64,000 nucleotides of DNA from Knufia peltigerae. Taxonomy: Eukaryota > Ascomycota > Eurotiomycetes > Chaetothyriales > Trichomeriaceae. This document shows positions 41,601 through 51,751 of this stretch, piece after piece (position 1 is the first letter of the stretch; each line of letters starts with the position of its first letter). Both the position numbers and the translations under genes were made by a program. The notes under the pieces are model-generated. The model ran no database searches. It saw nothing but the letters and a program-made list of their open reading frames with translations, and was not told the DNA's origin. The stretch is from the NCBI GenBank assembly GCA_030247855.1, contig JAPDRN010000163.1, positions 1-64,000 on the forward strand, written 5' to 3'.

Positions 41601-42112
41601 GTGGCGCTACTAACTCCAAACATACAGTCCAACACATTACTGAGGTGATCTGTGGGTTCCGAATCTTTATGTGGGCGTGCCCATGAGGCAGCAGAACCAG
41701 ACATTGTAGAACTCCTATTCCGTATATGTCCAGTGATCGGAGTATGGGGATCTTTGGGGGTGTTCGTATGGCTAAAAGGAGAAGCATTATACTCTGTAGG
41801 AGAAGTAACGCCTGAAATTGTTTCCGCAGTCTGGGTGTCATATAGCAGCATGGGACGATCATGCGTGCCAAAAGCATCTTGGGCGATGATGACTCGGAGG
41901 TCTTTGGTCTCATTCAGATCTAAGCCAGCTCGGTCGTCAAAAGGAGAAGCACGAAGGACTGGGGAGCCGAAGGGAGTCGCTGGAGGGGAGAGGGAGCCAT
42001 AGCGACCGTCGGGGCTAACTTCTGGCCAGAGGAGCGTACGAGTGTGAGTCTCTTCGGTCGCACTCTCAAGCTGCCCACCTCTTGAGTATCCCTGTATCAA
42101 CCTTCCCAGCAT
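38639..42112 (-). CDS. LST4: LST4-like folliculin-interacting protein (FNIP family)
   Basis: 1157 residues, one exon. With Lst7 (folliculin) it forms a DENN-type complex on the vacuole that acts as GAP for Gtr2/RagC-D and so switches TORC1 on when amino acids return. Seen: the FNIP N-terminal block (TRTLLWPEVSPDG at about 24-37, then DLRVIIAQDAFGTHDRP at about 70-86), the middle block starting TPVYAIGLLFYLPR near 295, a strand-helix IIICDNRSMARRLIFLLATFLP near 540, and the C-terminal block from about 900 (FILQGVKPYPDLKEEV, WVNVCTTLLADCRTFTIQR, then ALEEVVKSVNDDLAKH and VKKWLLNVETR at the end). Ser-rich disordered linkers separate them, as usual in fungi. It lies upstream of IML1, same strand, 602 nt apart. 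Confidence 0.88.
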   Translation of the reverse strand: MLGRLIQGYSRGGQLESATEETHTRTLLWPEVSPDGRYGSLSPPATPFGSPVLRASPFDDRAGLDLNETKDLRVIIAQDAFGTHDRPMLLYDTQTAETISGVTSPTEYNASPFSHTNTPKDPHTPITGHIRNRSSTMSGSAASWARPHKDSEPTDHLSNVLDCMFGVSSATKSGASTKIHVLPGERAAANSSAGRTPSSNVQSTTPMRAPLVRAKTSGNPAMTPRQTSSPKEAEVETRDSILITRIFPVTLPESKDDLRQHRSSSAGQSDAASPSTAGRELHEQGAQGKKPKLVEKKTPVYAIGLLFYLPRHSDNRPGTSAARPASRASFNSNSTPASYGSDASWIFLNAIPDHLFPPEATSQSTDRSMGIIVQNWDVILRSLSVVEQVARAEIGELLQQVNLAMISSAAKAPKGPSEQRTNQRNVYLRSPNLLAEASHLRPLMKHALGRISYALRIPRVLTGFGLDNGGHWLDEARYLVRLCGNKQQNFFLFNLLTAFLGNHTEWLERLGPDWYRKQIKALNRSRSPSSSLASRTIIICDNRSMARRLIFLLATFLPRSVGTTALAKVGGEYMSPLLTPDIESSSPAGKNFRGGSMRRHIHTKSREGTLAFSTRDISNLSTSVSSTESVGGLGKALQSNSRSVLSRPETDLLASKQPSVFTPDGNGAAQKTDTTSSTATPGGSTPVPYFSAKADSYFPDGAIAEADEGSASADLARILRRDSISHPQSGQSSINWGSLISNVSGLWSKKGSSSSSAAEASASSAAGSLRDRRKNAPQNVSIHARKPSQLERMVNEASNLRTGGTESESGRAAIPIKRPPTTGKDAQPPRLTVDDKDGVVDVDISLPGFIGWTEGKFASPASSFRLRSPSITSTDDAGSFLSHNSKRNDTAGSKPLNVAGFLRRYHEDFILQGVKPYPDLKEEVRQSMARELTPPEDLRSSLPEERDGELWVNVCTTLLADCRTFTIQRLTLQRRIEYDNPTDKKDVHNPIMKPQSAPSDLRYRRAPVFQNEASERFVSETVMDFDSTLTDAIERVLNEAEQSRLKSMTPSRTHSRAVSTASSARSEPLDISGSSKTRYSSRSLMLSQTECRQAVVGALEEVVKSVNDDLAKHHRSKDADGSLNLDSKALEQEMKQDNILREGVKKWLLNVETRSVW

Positions 42113-42956
42113 CTCAGCAAGATAGTATCACAGCGGTGTAAGCTCGGTAAGCGTCCTATAATAGGCATCACATCAGGAGAAAGGAGTTTGGTGGCTGGGA
42201 AACGAGGAGTCGATGGACAAGGTCAGTGCTTGCACTGGAGTGACAACAACAATTTGAAATCGACTCTGCCACGAATGGAGAGAAGCAGGATACATTACTC
42301 TCCAGGCATTTGCAAAAGCCCAAATATACAGCAGAAGCAGTCAATTGGTAACCGTGATTGATGGTGTTGGGTCTAGAATGGATTCGGTAATATCGATATT
42401 ATTTGTTAAGCGACAGTGACGATGAACAAATTACGGTGTAGAAAGCGGCGAGTTTTCCATTTGCAGCATTTCACAGCAATTATTAAATAGACAGTAATTT
42501 CATGCCTCATCTTGATTCCAGGGAGCCATTCACACCAAACAACAACCCTCTACACAAGGCCGACGCGGCTGTTATCATGATCGATATGTATGTCGTCGCC
42601 GCTCGAACATATAAACTCGGTAGGTATAAGATCTGGTCTACACCACACGGCTACGTTCTGCTCGAGGCCACCACCATTATCAAGATACTCGATGGCTGTA
42701 GGTTGCTGAATAAGGTGAGTTCCTACACACAACGACCTCATTCTGCATCAGGCCGCCGCCATCATCAACATAGCACGTTGTCTGAACTATTTGTACCTCA
42801 CCTATCACCCAGATCTCTCATCCCTCTTACCTTTCCTCTCACCACTCCTTCTAATACTCCTCCTCCACCTCCTCTTTTCCTTCTCCTTCGCCCTATTACT
42901 CCTCACCGTTTCTTTCATCATTCGTCCACTCATCGCCGCACTATCCTCCTTTTGTG
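42113..42956. promoter_or_regulatory. Divergent promoter region between LST4 and the SNF2-RING gene
   Basis: 844 nt between outward-facing starts. The last 150 nt before 42957 are strongly pyrimidine-rich, as in many fungal leaders. A 151-codon frame at 42502-42957 overlaps the SNF2 start but shows no family features. No motif cluster seen. Confidence 0.45.
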
Positions 42957-45900
42957 ATGGCTTCGGAGAACGTTGACGATGACATGGCCCTCGACGATGT
43001 TGCGGCATTGATTACTTTCAACGAGAACAATGCCTCTTTCAACGCCGATGTCGTCAATATCGATGGCCTGAATTGGGATGCTGAGCTTGATGAGGATTCC
43101 AAGGCCGCTCTCAAGGAAAACGAGACCAGCAAGGCCAATTTTGCACGCCTCGAAGAAGAATTTCAAGGTAAGAAAGCTCTAGGAACCACCACTGAGGAAG
43201 ACGAGATTCGGTATGCTGCTGCCAAACACGCAGAGCAGCAGCGTATCAAGGATTTCGAGCGGAGCCAGATGGAGATAGAAGAGCCTGTGAAAGTAGCAGA
43301 TCAACCCCCAGAAGATGAGGAGGATAGCCTCTTCATTCCCGAGGTCCCTGAGCGACCCGAGCCGCCCCAACGGAAAAAGCGAGCAGCAGCAGCAAAGCCT
43401 AAAAATCGTCTCACTGCGAAAGAGAAAAACGAGGCCATGTCTGCTGGATTAGATCGTTTGGAAAGTGGCAAACCTAAGAGGAAGAAAACCCAGGACAAGA
43501 GTGCAGAACCGCGAAAGAGGAAGCGACCAGCAGCTAATCAGAAGCGACGAAGACCCACCTTGAACAATCTTCAAGGCTTAGGATCAACCAATATCATTGG
43601 ACCTGCTCAGGCCAATGCAGAGAGACCGGACATGCCAACCTTTACTTCGAAAGACAAAAGCAAGGCTCTCCAGGAACTACTTGCAAGTATCCCAAATTCT
43701 GAACAGCGTCTACACTCATCCGAGAAAAATGCCATCCTCGAAGCATCCAAGAAATTCAATGGTCAAGGTGCTATCCGATCAGATGGCCAAGGAGGCTGGA
43801 AGCTCCGAGGCATGGAGTCTTCTTTATACCATCATCAACTACTGGGTGCGGCTTTCCTACGTGATCGCGAACATAGCAATACCCGGCCACATGGCGGTTT
43901 GGTCTGCGACGAAATGGGATTTGGAAAGACCATACAGATGATGTAAGTCTGAATGGATATAGCCCTTTACTCTGCTGACGCTTATAGTGCCAATATTCTC
44001 ACTGGTAAGCCAGAAAATGGCAGCGCAGTGAAGACAACGTTGATCGTGGCACCGCCTTCTCTCGTCAATCAGTGGATGGCTGAGATGGATAAACACGTCA
44101 AAGATCGAGCGCTTGGCCGGATTCTTCGCTACCACAACGGCTCCCGTCTTATGAGCAACGATGTGGTGGCTGACCTAGCAACCTACGACATAGTTCTCAC
44201 GACGTATGGAGAAGTCCAGAAAAGTTACCCTATGATCGAGCCGCCGAAGCATCTATCTTCAGAGACCAAGAAGAATGAGTGGTGGAAAGACTTCTATGTC
44301 AACAACTGTGGACCTCTACACAAGATGAAGTTTCATCGTATTGTTCTCGATGAGGCTCACGCCATCAAGAACCACAACTCCAAAACCTCGATTGCTGTCC
44401 GAGGTCTGACTGGAAAATTTCGATGGGCTATTACAGGAACACCCATCCTGAACTATATTGAGGAGTTATTTCCATACTTCTCATTCCTTCGAGTTCCACA
44501 CACGGGTGATTACAATACCTTTTGTCATAACTATTGCAACAATCGCTCCAATCGTGAGCCGGTCAACATGGAACGGATTCACAATATCCTCCGCGCCATA
44601 ATGCTCAGACGTACGCATGTCGACAGTCTATTCAATGCGCCGATCGTCAAGTTACCTGGGATTTCACATGTCACGCATGAGGTGGAGTTCAACTCCATCG
44701 AGCGCGCCATCTACTCAATGGTCAAGCGCCGCTATGCACAACAGATCAACACCTTCTCATCTTCCGGCAATCTAACAGCCAATTACAGCAACATCTTGAG
44801 TATGATCTTGCGACTTAGAATGCTCTGCTCTCATATTTTTCTCTGTCAGGAGACCCTCAAGGAGATGTTTGTGGTCGCTGACATCGAAAATCTCTGGCAA
44901 CTAACACAGAAGGAAGTCGAAACGGTGGATAAAGGCACTCAGCGCTCCTCGGACACCTTCATAGCCCTCCGAAAGATGCTCCATTCAAAGGACAAGACAA
45001 TCACAACATGCCAGACACGGGAAGGCGATGCATCCAGTCCGATAGATATTTCGGACATCGACAATCAGGAAGACGTCAGTACTGGCGCTTCGTTCGGTCT
45101 CACTTTCAAGTTTCGACGCTTCCTCCGTGAACTGAGTAAGAGCACCACCTGGGCCGAGCTTCACGCCCGTTCCAATTGCGCCAAATGCGGTCAGCAACCC
45201 GATGAGCCAATGTGTACATCATGCTTCCATGTATACTGCATAGAATGCCTTGCACAACTGAGACTGGAGCAAAGAGACGAGCTTAAGGTTGCTTGTCTCG
45301 AATGTGGCACTTCCTTTGAAGAGACCTCGCCATGTTCTGGCTTGAAGGAACTTGGCTTCAACTCCGGCCCCGTCGTAGAAAAAGTTGAGAGAATCAAGGA
45401 GAAACGTATGGCAGCAGCCAAGGGACGCAGAGGTACAAGTCAGTCTCAGTATGGTGATGATGAGGAAGACCCGGGCAAGGAATCTAGCGACTGGATTGAA
45501 TTCGGCCAAGTTCTTCCTTCAGCCAAGCTCACGGCCACGAAAGCAGCGATCCTCAACTGGCGGGAAAAGAACGAGTCGGACAAGATCATCATCTACACGC
45601 AGTTTCTTGGCCTCTGTCGCATTCTCGCGCGCGTGTGCGAGGCCGAAGGATGGGGTTACGTCAACTTCAACGGTAAAATGACCCTGGAGGCACGAGAAAA
45701 GGCCATTGACAAGTTTCGGGACAAGCCCGAGGTCTGCATCATGATTTGCTCACTCAAGGCCGGCGGCATAGGTCTCAACCTCACCATGGCGTCCAAGGTC
45801 ATCATTCTCGACCTCTGGTTCAACAGTTCGGTCGAGGCACAGGCGTACTGTCGCGCTTTCCGCATCGGACAGCAGAACAAAGTCGAGGTCCTCCGCTTCG

Positions 45901-46151
45901 TAGTCAAGAATTCCATTGACGAGGATCTCGTCAAGATGCAAGATCGCAAGGACATTGAAGTCAGCGGTGCGATCGGACCCGAGAGTCACGGCAAACGCGC
46001 GACGGTGCGTCAACTGTTGGAGTTGTTTGGCAGCGTGAAAGAGGGCGAAGGACAGAACGAATTCATTCTCGTGGAGGATGAAGAGGATGATGAAAATGAC
46101 GATGACGACGGAGCCGATGCGACTAAACGGTTACCACCGCGACCTTTCTAG
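42957..46151 (+). CDS. SNF2-family ATPase with embedded RING finger (Rad16/Uls1-like)
   Basis: 1049 residues from two exons, 42957-43942 and 43988-46151, with a 45-nt intron (GTAAGT..ATAG, branch gctgac) that completes the Walker A helix (DEMGFGKTIQMI). Start is ATG at 42957. The N-terminal 250 residues are acidic then very Lys/Arg-rich, with nuclear-localisation-like blocks. Motor: Walker A near 320-327 (GFGKT instead of GLGKT), DEAH near 447 (VLDEAHAIKN), AITGTPILN, then a RING finger around 724-770 (CAKC, CTSCFHVYCIECL, CLECG), and the helicase C domain (856-980, SLKAGGIGLNLT, AFRIGQQNKV). The RING inside the motor marks the Rad5/Rad16/Uls1/HLTF group, tied to DNA repair and SUMO/ubiquitin control of chromatin. 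There is no HIRAN domain, so Rad5 itself is unlikely. The tail is acidic. Confidence 0.87.
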
Positions 46152-46765
46152 TTCTCGTTTGCTGTGCTCCCAGGTCATCCATCACTCGACAGCGATGAAT
46201 CTAAAACTAGAGCTAAAGCCGAAATCAAAGATGAAGATGAAGAGGGGATTTGCGACAGGTGTGGCCCTGGAACAATTTTGCGGATACACAAAAGATCGTG
46301 ATATGAGTGCTTTGGACCTAGGCATCAAGAACAACCAAGGACACGAGTTTGCTTACGAGGTTGGACACATGATGCAGAGGTGTTTTGATATGGTCAACCA
46401 CGACGCTTATCAACATATACTGACACCAACCCTCGACGGCGAGTGACGACAGTAACGAGAATCATGACTTGTGCTCGGATTTTGGGAGAAGGAAAAAGGA
46501 CAGAAGAGTCGACTAGGAGAAGACGACACGAAAACTCTACTCAATGACACCGGATGCTGGGCAGCGAGTTTATCTACTAGTATTTTTTGGCTCGTCATGG
46601 CATCGAGCTCAACAAAAGACCTGGGAGGTAGTAGTCGCTTGTGCATACGGAGTAGCTGGAATGGTGTTACTATTAACTCTACATGCTTCTCGCGGCAACT
46701 ACGTTGCAACCGTGTTTTCTCGTTTTCTCCCACTCAAATTTGACACCCGCAAAATGGTCAAGTTC
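46152..46765. other. Convergent intergenic region between SNF2-RING and VPS15
   Basis: 614 nt between stop codons. It carries one TACGGAGTA copy at 46646-46654. Frames here (46078-46446, 46471-46743, 46544-46918) lack any recognisable content. Confidence 0.5.
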
Positions 46766-49700
46766 TCAGTGAAAGATAAAGACTGTACCCGCTCGATCAA
46801 CACTGACCACGCAGCCGTAGGGCTTTCTCAGTGCCACCACGTCCGTGATGCCTTCCATGTGCGTGCGAAGAATCTGCTGCTGAGCGCCACTGATAATGGT
46901 GCTGCGAGGCAGTTTTGACGACGTTGAGGATGACGAACCGGTTGCTTGAGACGCCGGGCTCCTCGTCGCGGCATCGTGATGAGGATCCTTGATGGTAGAA
47001 GAGCGTGGTTGCGGCACTGGCTTCTTAGGCGTGCCGCGGGTGCTGCTACCACTTGTATGGGTCTCCTCGCTTAGCTTCTCCTGCACGAGTGCGATCTGAG
47101 CACCGGCGCTCAGTGCCAACGGGTACGTGACTTCGTACGTCGCCCTGACAGCCGTAGCCGCGTCGTCGCCGTAGAGCTCGGGGCCTGAGACGATGAAGCT
47201 GTTCTCCGGACGCGGAATGTCCCAGTACCGCAGGTCGCGGTCCCCTCCACCAGTAAAGAGAAGCGGGTGTTTGTGTGGATTGTCCGGCTGTGACGGGTTC
47301 GAAAGATAGTCGTGGAGAATGTAGACTGCCGGTATGGAGGGTGCGGACCAAGCATGTGACTGTCCTGTGGCGGAGTCCGCGGTTTCACCAGCACTGGTGG
47401 TGGCCAATCTGGCTTTGATGGGAGAACCGTTGGAGAGGGAAGGGCGTATTTGAGTTTGAGGTGCTACTGCTGTGTGCACTGCGCCGTCTTCGGCTGTTGA
47501 CGAACGAGCAAACCGCGACAATATTCGTTCGCTGCTCTCTTCGTCGGGCGACCAGACTTCGTAGGGCCGTGGTCTCGTTGATGGGACGAATGTGCTTGGA
47601 CGCCACACTTCGCGGCACACCAGCTTCTCAATATCCCAGACACTAATCTCGCCACCGGCACTGGCCATCACCCACCGACCGTGTCCCTTTGATGGATGGA
47701 TAAGGACTCGGTCGATTCGTGCGTCGGTCTGGATGCCGAAGCTGCGTAGCCTCAACCTGAATCTTAGGTCCCAGAGATCCAAAATCCCGTGACTCGTCCC
47801 GAGCAGGAGCCAGTGGTGCTTCTTATCGACACAGAACGTGGTCGGAGTTCCGTGGTGGGCGGGGTTTTCCATGCAGTGGATGATTTCCATATTCTTGAGG
47901 TCGATGGCTAGGATCCGACATTCGCTGGTAGCGATGAGAAGGACTGACTGGGAAGTCTGGGTTCGGTAATGATACATCCAGACGGCATATTCAGGTTTGA
48001 CATTTGCAGCAGCGTCTGTGGCCAAACCGAGGCTCTGCGTCGTCGACTTTGATGATGGGATCTGATAGTCCCTGACGAGGATTGGTTTACCGTACCTGGA
48101 GCTCTCCCCACCATCGACACTTTTGTAATCGATCCGGATGGCATGGATGCTTCCATCATCTGCTCCGCTTAAGAAAGTGTGGCTTCCACTCACGAAGCAG
48201 AGACTCTTGACTTTGGCCCCTTCCGCGTGGCGATGAGTATGCCTTGATCGCGGTGTGACGTTTTTCTCCAAGCGGACAGTATCCCAAACCTTACACGTGC
48301 CGTCGTCGGAAGCCGTCACAAAAAAGGCATGATCGGGGGCTGCGCAAACTCGGTTGATGGCAGCATTGTGTTCGGAGAACTGTGTGACGAGTTGACCCGT
48401 AGGACGCCAGGGATCTGCACGGAACGAAAGTTCTTGTTGGGCGACTCGGCCCGTGTTTTGTTGAAAGACGTCTGTTGCTCTTCTTATGGCTGCTTTGCTA
48501 TCCGCTGGAGGTCTATTAGGACCAAAGTCCATCTTATCGACGGGGAAGTTCTCCATGAAATGATTATCGAGTAGCTTCAACACATTTGGGTCGTTACCTG
48601 TGTAGGAATGGTTCGGTTCGTACAGTGATGTTCGAGAACCTCCACTTCTGGGAGATACAGACCTTGACCTCGCTGCTGCGCTTGCTGCAACTGTCAAAGC
48701 TGAAGGCCCGGCCGTGCTTTTGCGGTGTGGAGGCCCGTCAACTTTTCCAAAAGCGGTCTCTGAACTTGTCGAAATTTCAGCATCTGCTTTTGCAGAGTCG
48801 CTTCGGTTCATCAAATTGAGACCGCTATTACGATGTCTCAATTCGAGCGGCTTGCGACGTAAAGACAATCGGTCCAGAGGTGAACCAGTCCCATTCGAGG
48901 CACTGGGCCTTGAAGAACTGCTTGCTCTTTCGATGTTGACCACCGGGGCGGAGTCTGTTCTGGTTCCGGCCATACGAGATTGGATATCAATCGGCCTGGT
49001 AGTTGGGGTTTGCCTGCCACTTCCACTGTCGGACGGGGAGTTCCGCCGACGCTCGTCTATGCTGGTAGAGGCATCCAACAACGCATCTGCCAGGCTATGT
49101 CGTTCATCTTTTCGACTCTTCCTCTTCGCGAGGCCTGGCCGGGTTTTGATTTCCCGCAAAGCTTCACGCTGGTCGAAGAACACGTTTTGAGGTGTAACGT
49201 TAATCTGGTTGAGGGACACAATATTGTTCAGAAGTGCATGCTTCTCATTGACATCGTCGGAAACCTTGTGTTTCGATACTTTGTAAATGTATTCCCGCAA
49301 TGCGAGCAACTTGATCTCATCATCTGCAGTCATACCAAGGTTTTTGAGAGTTTCAAGGGATGCCTGGTCATCCTTGTCTTTCTGTGATGGCGGGATCCGC
49401 GTCAGGAGCCTCTTTGTCAAATTGGATGGGTTCTGTGGCATTGATGGATCTGACAAAGTCAGAGCACCATCACGACTTGCAGCGGTCCAGAATAGACTAT
49501 TCCCTTTTCTCGTCGCCCAGTGTATGGCCGCATCAAAGACGGCCTTCTGAAGCGGTCGTTTTAAGTGGTCGAGGATACGTTCCTCTGATAGGACATGGAG
49601 CTTGTTCCTTAGGAAAGGTTGTATCATCGGTACAACGATACAATACTGGTCTGCCGCGGAGATGTACTTGGCTGACAGCACAAGGAATTGTACAGCACTC

Positions 49701-51751
49701 TCCCGAACCCAGATGCTTGGATGGGCTAGGAATCGTGCAGCAATTCCAATGAGTTCCCACGTCGTGGATTTCTGCAGGAGACCCAATGCTGCCATTCGTG
49801 CGAGAGATCGAAAGACTTTCTCGATGACGAAATTCTCTGTGTCGGTAAGAGAGCCCACCATAATTGGGAGAATGAACTTCTCGAGACTCGACGTGCCAAC
49901 ATATGAGGCAACACCGACAAGAGCTTCGAAAAAGGAGCATCGAAGAATCCAATCTTTATCATTCAGATAAGTGTTGAGATGGGGTAGAATCACATCGCCT
50001 GCTCGAGAGCTTCCGAAGAAGACACATAGACGAGTTATCGAACCCAGTAAAGCCCTGCGAACTGGTGGCTCTGGATCCGTAAGCAACGCGACGGTTGCTT
50101 CTTCAAAATGAGGTATCAGCTCTGCTCTTGCTATGTCGTACAAGCCATGATAGGACGACTCTGGGGCGAGATCATCCTCTCGTAAAGCGGGCAATCGACC
50201 ATCGGCACGAATAGCGTGGACCATGTCCAATATTCGCAGAGAAGACAGGGCTAAAGATGCCAGGCATGAAGCATAGGCGGATCGGATCATGATGCTTGGC
50301 TGAGTATGCTGGTTGAGAATAAATTGACGCATTCTGGGAAAGATGTACTCTGGAAAGACGTAGGCATTGATTGGTGAGACAACCTCAATCATCTCAAAGA
50401 TTGAAGTCATGGCGTAGATGCCGGCAGCTACCACGACGTCCGAAGTGTCGGAAAGCAAACCGACAATGTAAGGCAGAATACGGTCAAGCTTGGCCTCGTC
50501 GGGAAGCCGTTCTGCGAAAGCGACAAGCAGATCACATGCCTTCAGCCTCGCTGATGCCTTGGCAGTATTTCTCATACTCGAGACCACCAGTGTAAGAAAG
50601 ATAAGACTTCCGTCATATAAAGAAGGGTCAGCGTCCGGAGCCTTGATTCTGCTGCTTGATCGGAAGGAAAGAGGTGACCTTGAAGACTGCTTTGCAGGGC
50701 TTGGGCCATATCCTAAGAAGAATGATATCTTGTCAAAGTCGAGGTAAACTCGGTTGATCTTCTCATCGCATTCGGCGAGACTCCCAGTGTCAAGACCGAC
50801 AGGTTTTGCAGCTGATGCAGATCTCGTAAGGTCCCACATATACTGGTGCAGAAAACTGTAGAAGTATTCCGGAAAGATTTTGTCTCTATAGAACGAGAGG
50901 ATCTGCTCTGCGCTGTACCGCTTTTCTGGATCTAGTTCGACCATGTTGAGTATCATTGCTTTGACTTCTGGATCTTCGATCTTGTTCAGATGCGTATGTT
51001 CCGGACTATACTCGCCTGCACGATATTTGAAAATCTGACTGAGGGAGAATATGGGCCCCTCCAGGAACATCTCGGCAATCGCACAACCAACGCTGAAGAT
51101 GTCCATCGCCCAGGTCAGATCACCCTGCGTCTCGTCTGAGTCGGAAGTTGTGAATCTTTCAGGAGCGATATAGCATGTTCGACGACTAGAGGTATCGAAA
51201 TAGAAAGAAAAGTCGGCCGGGTTGTCTTCGGGCAGGTATGTGGGCTTGAATGATGAAGAGAAGTCGGTAAGGTAGAGCCAATTCCAAGACGTAACAAGTA
51301 AGTTTTCCGTCTTGATATCCCCATGGTAGATGTTTCTCGCATGACAGTCGCGTATACCACATAACAATTGAAACGCCAACCATTTCTTCTCAATCTCTTC
51401 CAAGAATGGCCGGGTGCTGATGCGATCGTAGACCGAGCTGAACATGTATTGGCGAACGAGGAAGCCACCACTTCCCACCTCGACAATTCTCTCATAGCCC
51501 AAGGCATTCGGTATCTCAGACAAAATGCTCCTCTCCTCGCTGATCTGCCGAACGTATTCTTGGACCTGAAACGATGAGTATGGTTTCATGACCGCCTTGA
51601 CGAACACGAAACCTTGTTGACTGCGGGCTCGAACACTTTTCATGAACCGAGCGGATGCCAGCGTCTTCTCATGAACGAGATCAGCAAGTTCGGGAACGTC
51701 AATGGTGGCCGACGCCGCCGACAGCGTGGTCATTGAGTATCCTTGACCCAT
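46766..51751 (-). CDS. VPS15: VPS15 pseudokinase-like regulatory subunit of the class III PI3-kinase complex
   Basis: 1661 residues, one exon. Vps15 anchors and regulates Vps34, which makes PI3P for autophagy and endosomal sorting. Seen in order: an N-myristoylation start MGQGYS (Gly2, Ser6); a kinase domain to about 310 with HGDIKTEN (Asp145, Lys147, Asn150) but DFS at 163-165 in place of DFG, as is common in Vps15; the CYIAPERF loop; HEAT repeats from about 390 to 740 (ILPYIVGLLSDTSDVVVAAG and similar units); a Ser/Arg-rich linker about 880-1080; and WD40 repeats to the end (HDAFFVTASDDGTCKVWD-like units, finishing TVFIFH). It diverges from a Rab-GAP gene. Confidence 0.94.
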   Translation of the reverse strand: MGQGYSMTTLSAASATIDVPELADLVHEKTLASARFMKSVRARSQQGFVFVKAVMKPYSSFQVQEYVRQISEERSILSEIPNALGYERIVEVGSGGFLVRQYMFSSVYDRISTRPFLEEIEKKWLAFQLLCGIRDCHARNIYHGDIKTENLLVTSWNWLYLTDFSSSFKPTYLPEDNPADFSFYFDTSSRRTCYIAPERFTTSDSDETQGDLTWAMDIFSVGCAIAEMFLEGPIFSLSQIFKYRAGEYSPEHTHLNKIEDPEVKAMILNMVELDPEKRYSAEQILSFYRDKIFPEYFYSFLHQYMWDLTRSASAAKPVGLDTGSLAECDEKINRVYLDFDKISFFLGYGPSPAKQSSRSPLSFRSSSRIKAPDADPSLYDGSLIFLTLVVSSMRNTAKASARLKACDLLVAFAERLPDEAKLDRILPYIVGLLSDTSDVVVAAGIYAMTSIFEMIEVVSPINAYVFPEYIFPRMRQFILNQHTQPSIMIRSAYASCLASLALSSLRILDMVHAIRADGRLPALREDDLAPESSYHGLYDIARAELIPHFEEATVALLTDPEPPVRRALLGSITRLCVFFGSSRAGDVILPHLNTYLNDKDWILRCSFFEALVGVASYVGTSSLEKFILPIMVGSLTDTENFVIEKVFRSLARMAALGLLQKSTTWELIGIAARFLAHPSIWVRESAVQFLVLSAKYISAADQYCIVVPMIQPFLRNKLHVLSEERILDHLKRPLQKAVFDAAIHWATRKGNSLFWTAASRDGALTLSDPSMPQNPSNLTKRLLTRIPPSQKDKDDQASLETLKNLGMTADDEIKLLALREYIYKVSKHKVSDDVNEKHALLNNIVSLNQINVTPQNVFFDQREALREIKTRPGLAKRKSRKDERHSLADALLDASTSIDERRRNSPSDSGSGRQTPTTRPIDIQSRMAGTRTDSAPVVNIERASSSSRPSASNGTGSPLDRLSLRRKPLELRHRNSGLNLMNRSDSAKADAEISTSSETAFGKVDGPPHRKSTAGPSALTVAASAAARSRSVSPRSGGSRTSLYEPNHSYTGNDPNVLKLLDNHFMENFPVDKMDFGPNRPPADSKAAIRRATDVFQQNTGRVAQQELSFRADPWRPTGQLVTQFSEHNAAINRVCAAPDHAFFVTASDDGTCKVWDTVRLEKNVTPRSRHTHRHAEGAKVKSLCFVSGSHTFLSGADDGSIHAIRIDYKSVDGGESSRYGKPILVRDYQIPSSKSTTQSLGLATDAAANVKPEYAVWMYHYRTQTSQSVLLIATSECRILAIDLKNMEIIHCMENPAHHGTPTTFCVDKKHHWLLLGTSHGILDLWDLRFRLRLRSFGIQTDARIDRVLIHPSKGHGRWVMASAGGEISVWDIEKLVCREVWRPSTFVPSTRPRPYEVWSPDEESSERILSRFARSSTAEDGAVHTAVAPQTQIRPSLSNGSPIKARLATTSAGETADSATGQSHAWSAPSIPAVYILHDYLSNPSQPDNPHKHPLLFTGGGDRDLRYWDIPRPENSFIVSGPELYGDDAATAVRATYEVTYPLALSAGAQIALVQEKLSEETHTSGSSTRGTPKKPVPQPRSSTIKDPHHDAATRSPASQATGSSSSTSSKLPRSTIISGAQQQILRTHMEGITDVVALRKPYGCVVSVDRAGTVFIFH

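Noticed and set aside
42502..42957. 151-codon frame ahead of the SNF2-RING gene
   Set aside because: Second half is translated CT-rich leader; no domain and no splice link to the downstream gene.
46078..46446. Frame overlapping the end of the SNF2-RING gene
   Set aside because: Other-frame reading of the acidic tail; no content of its own.
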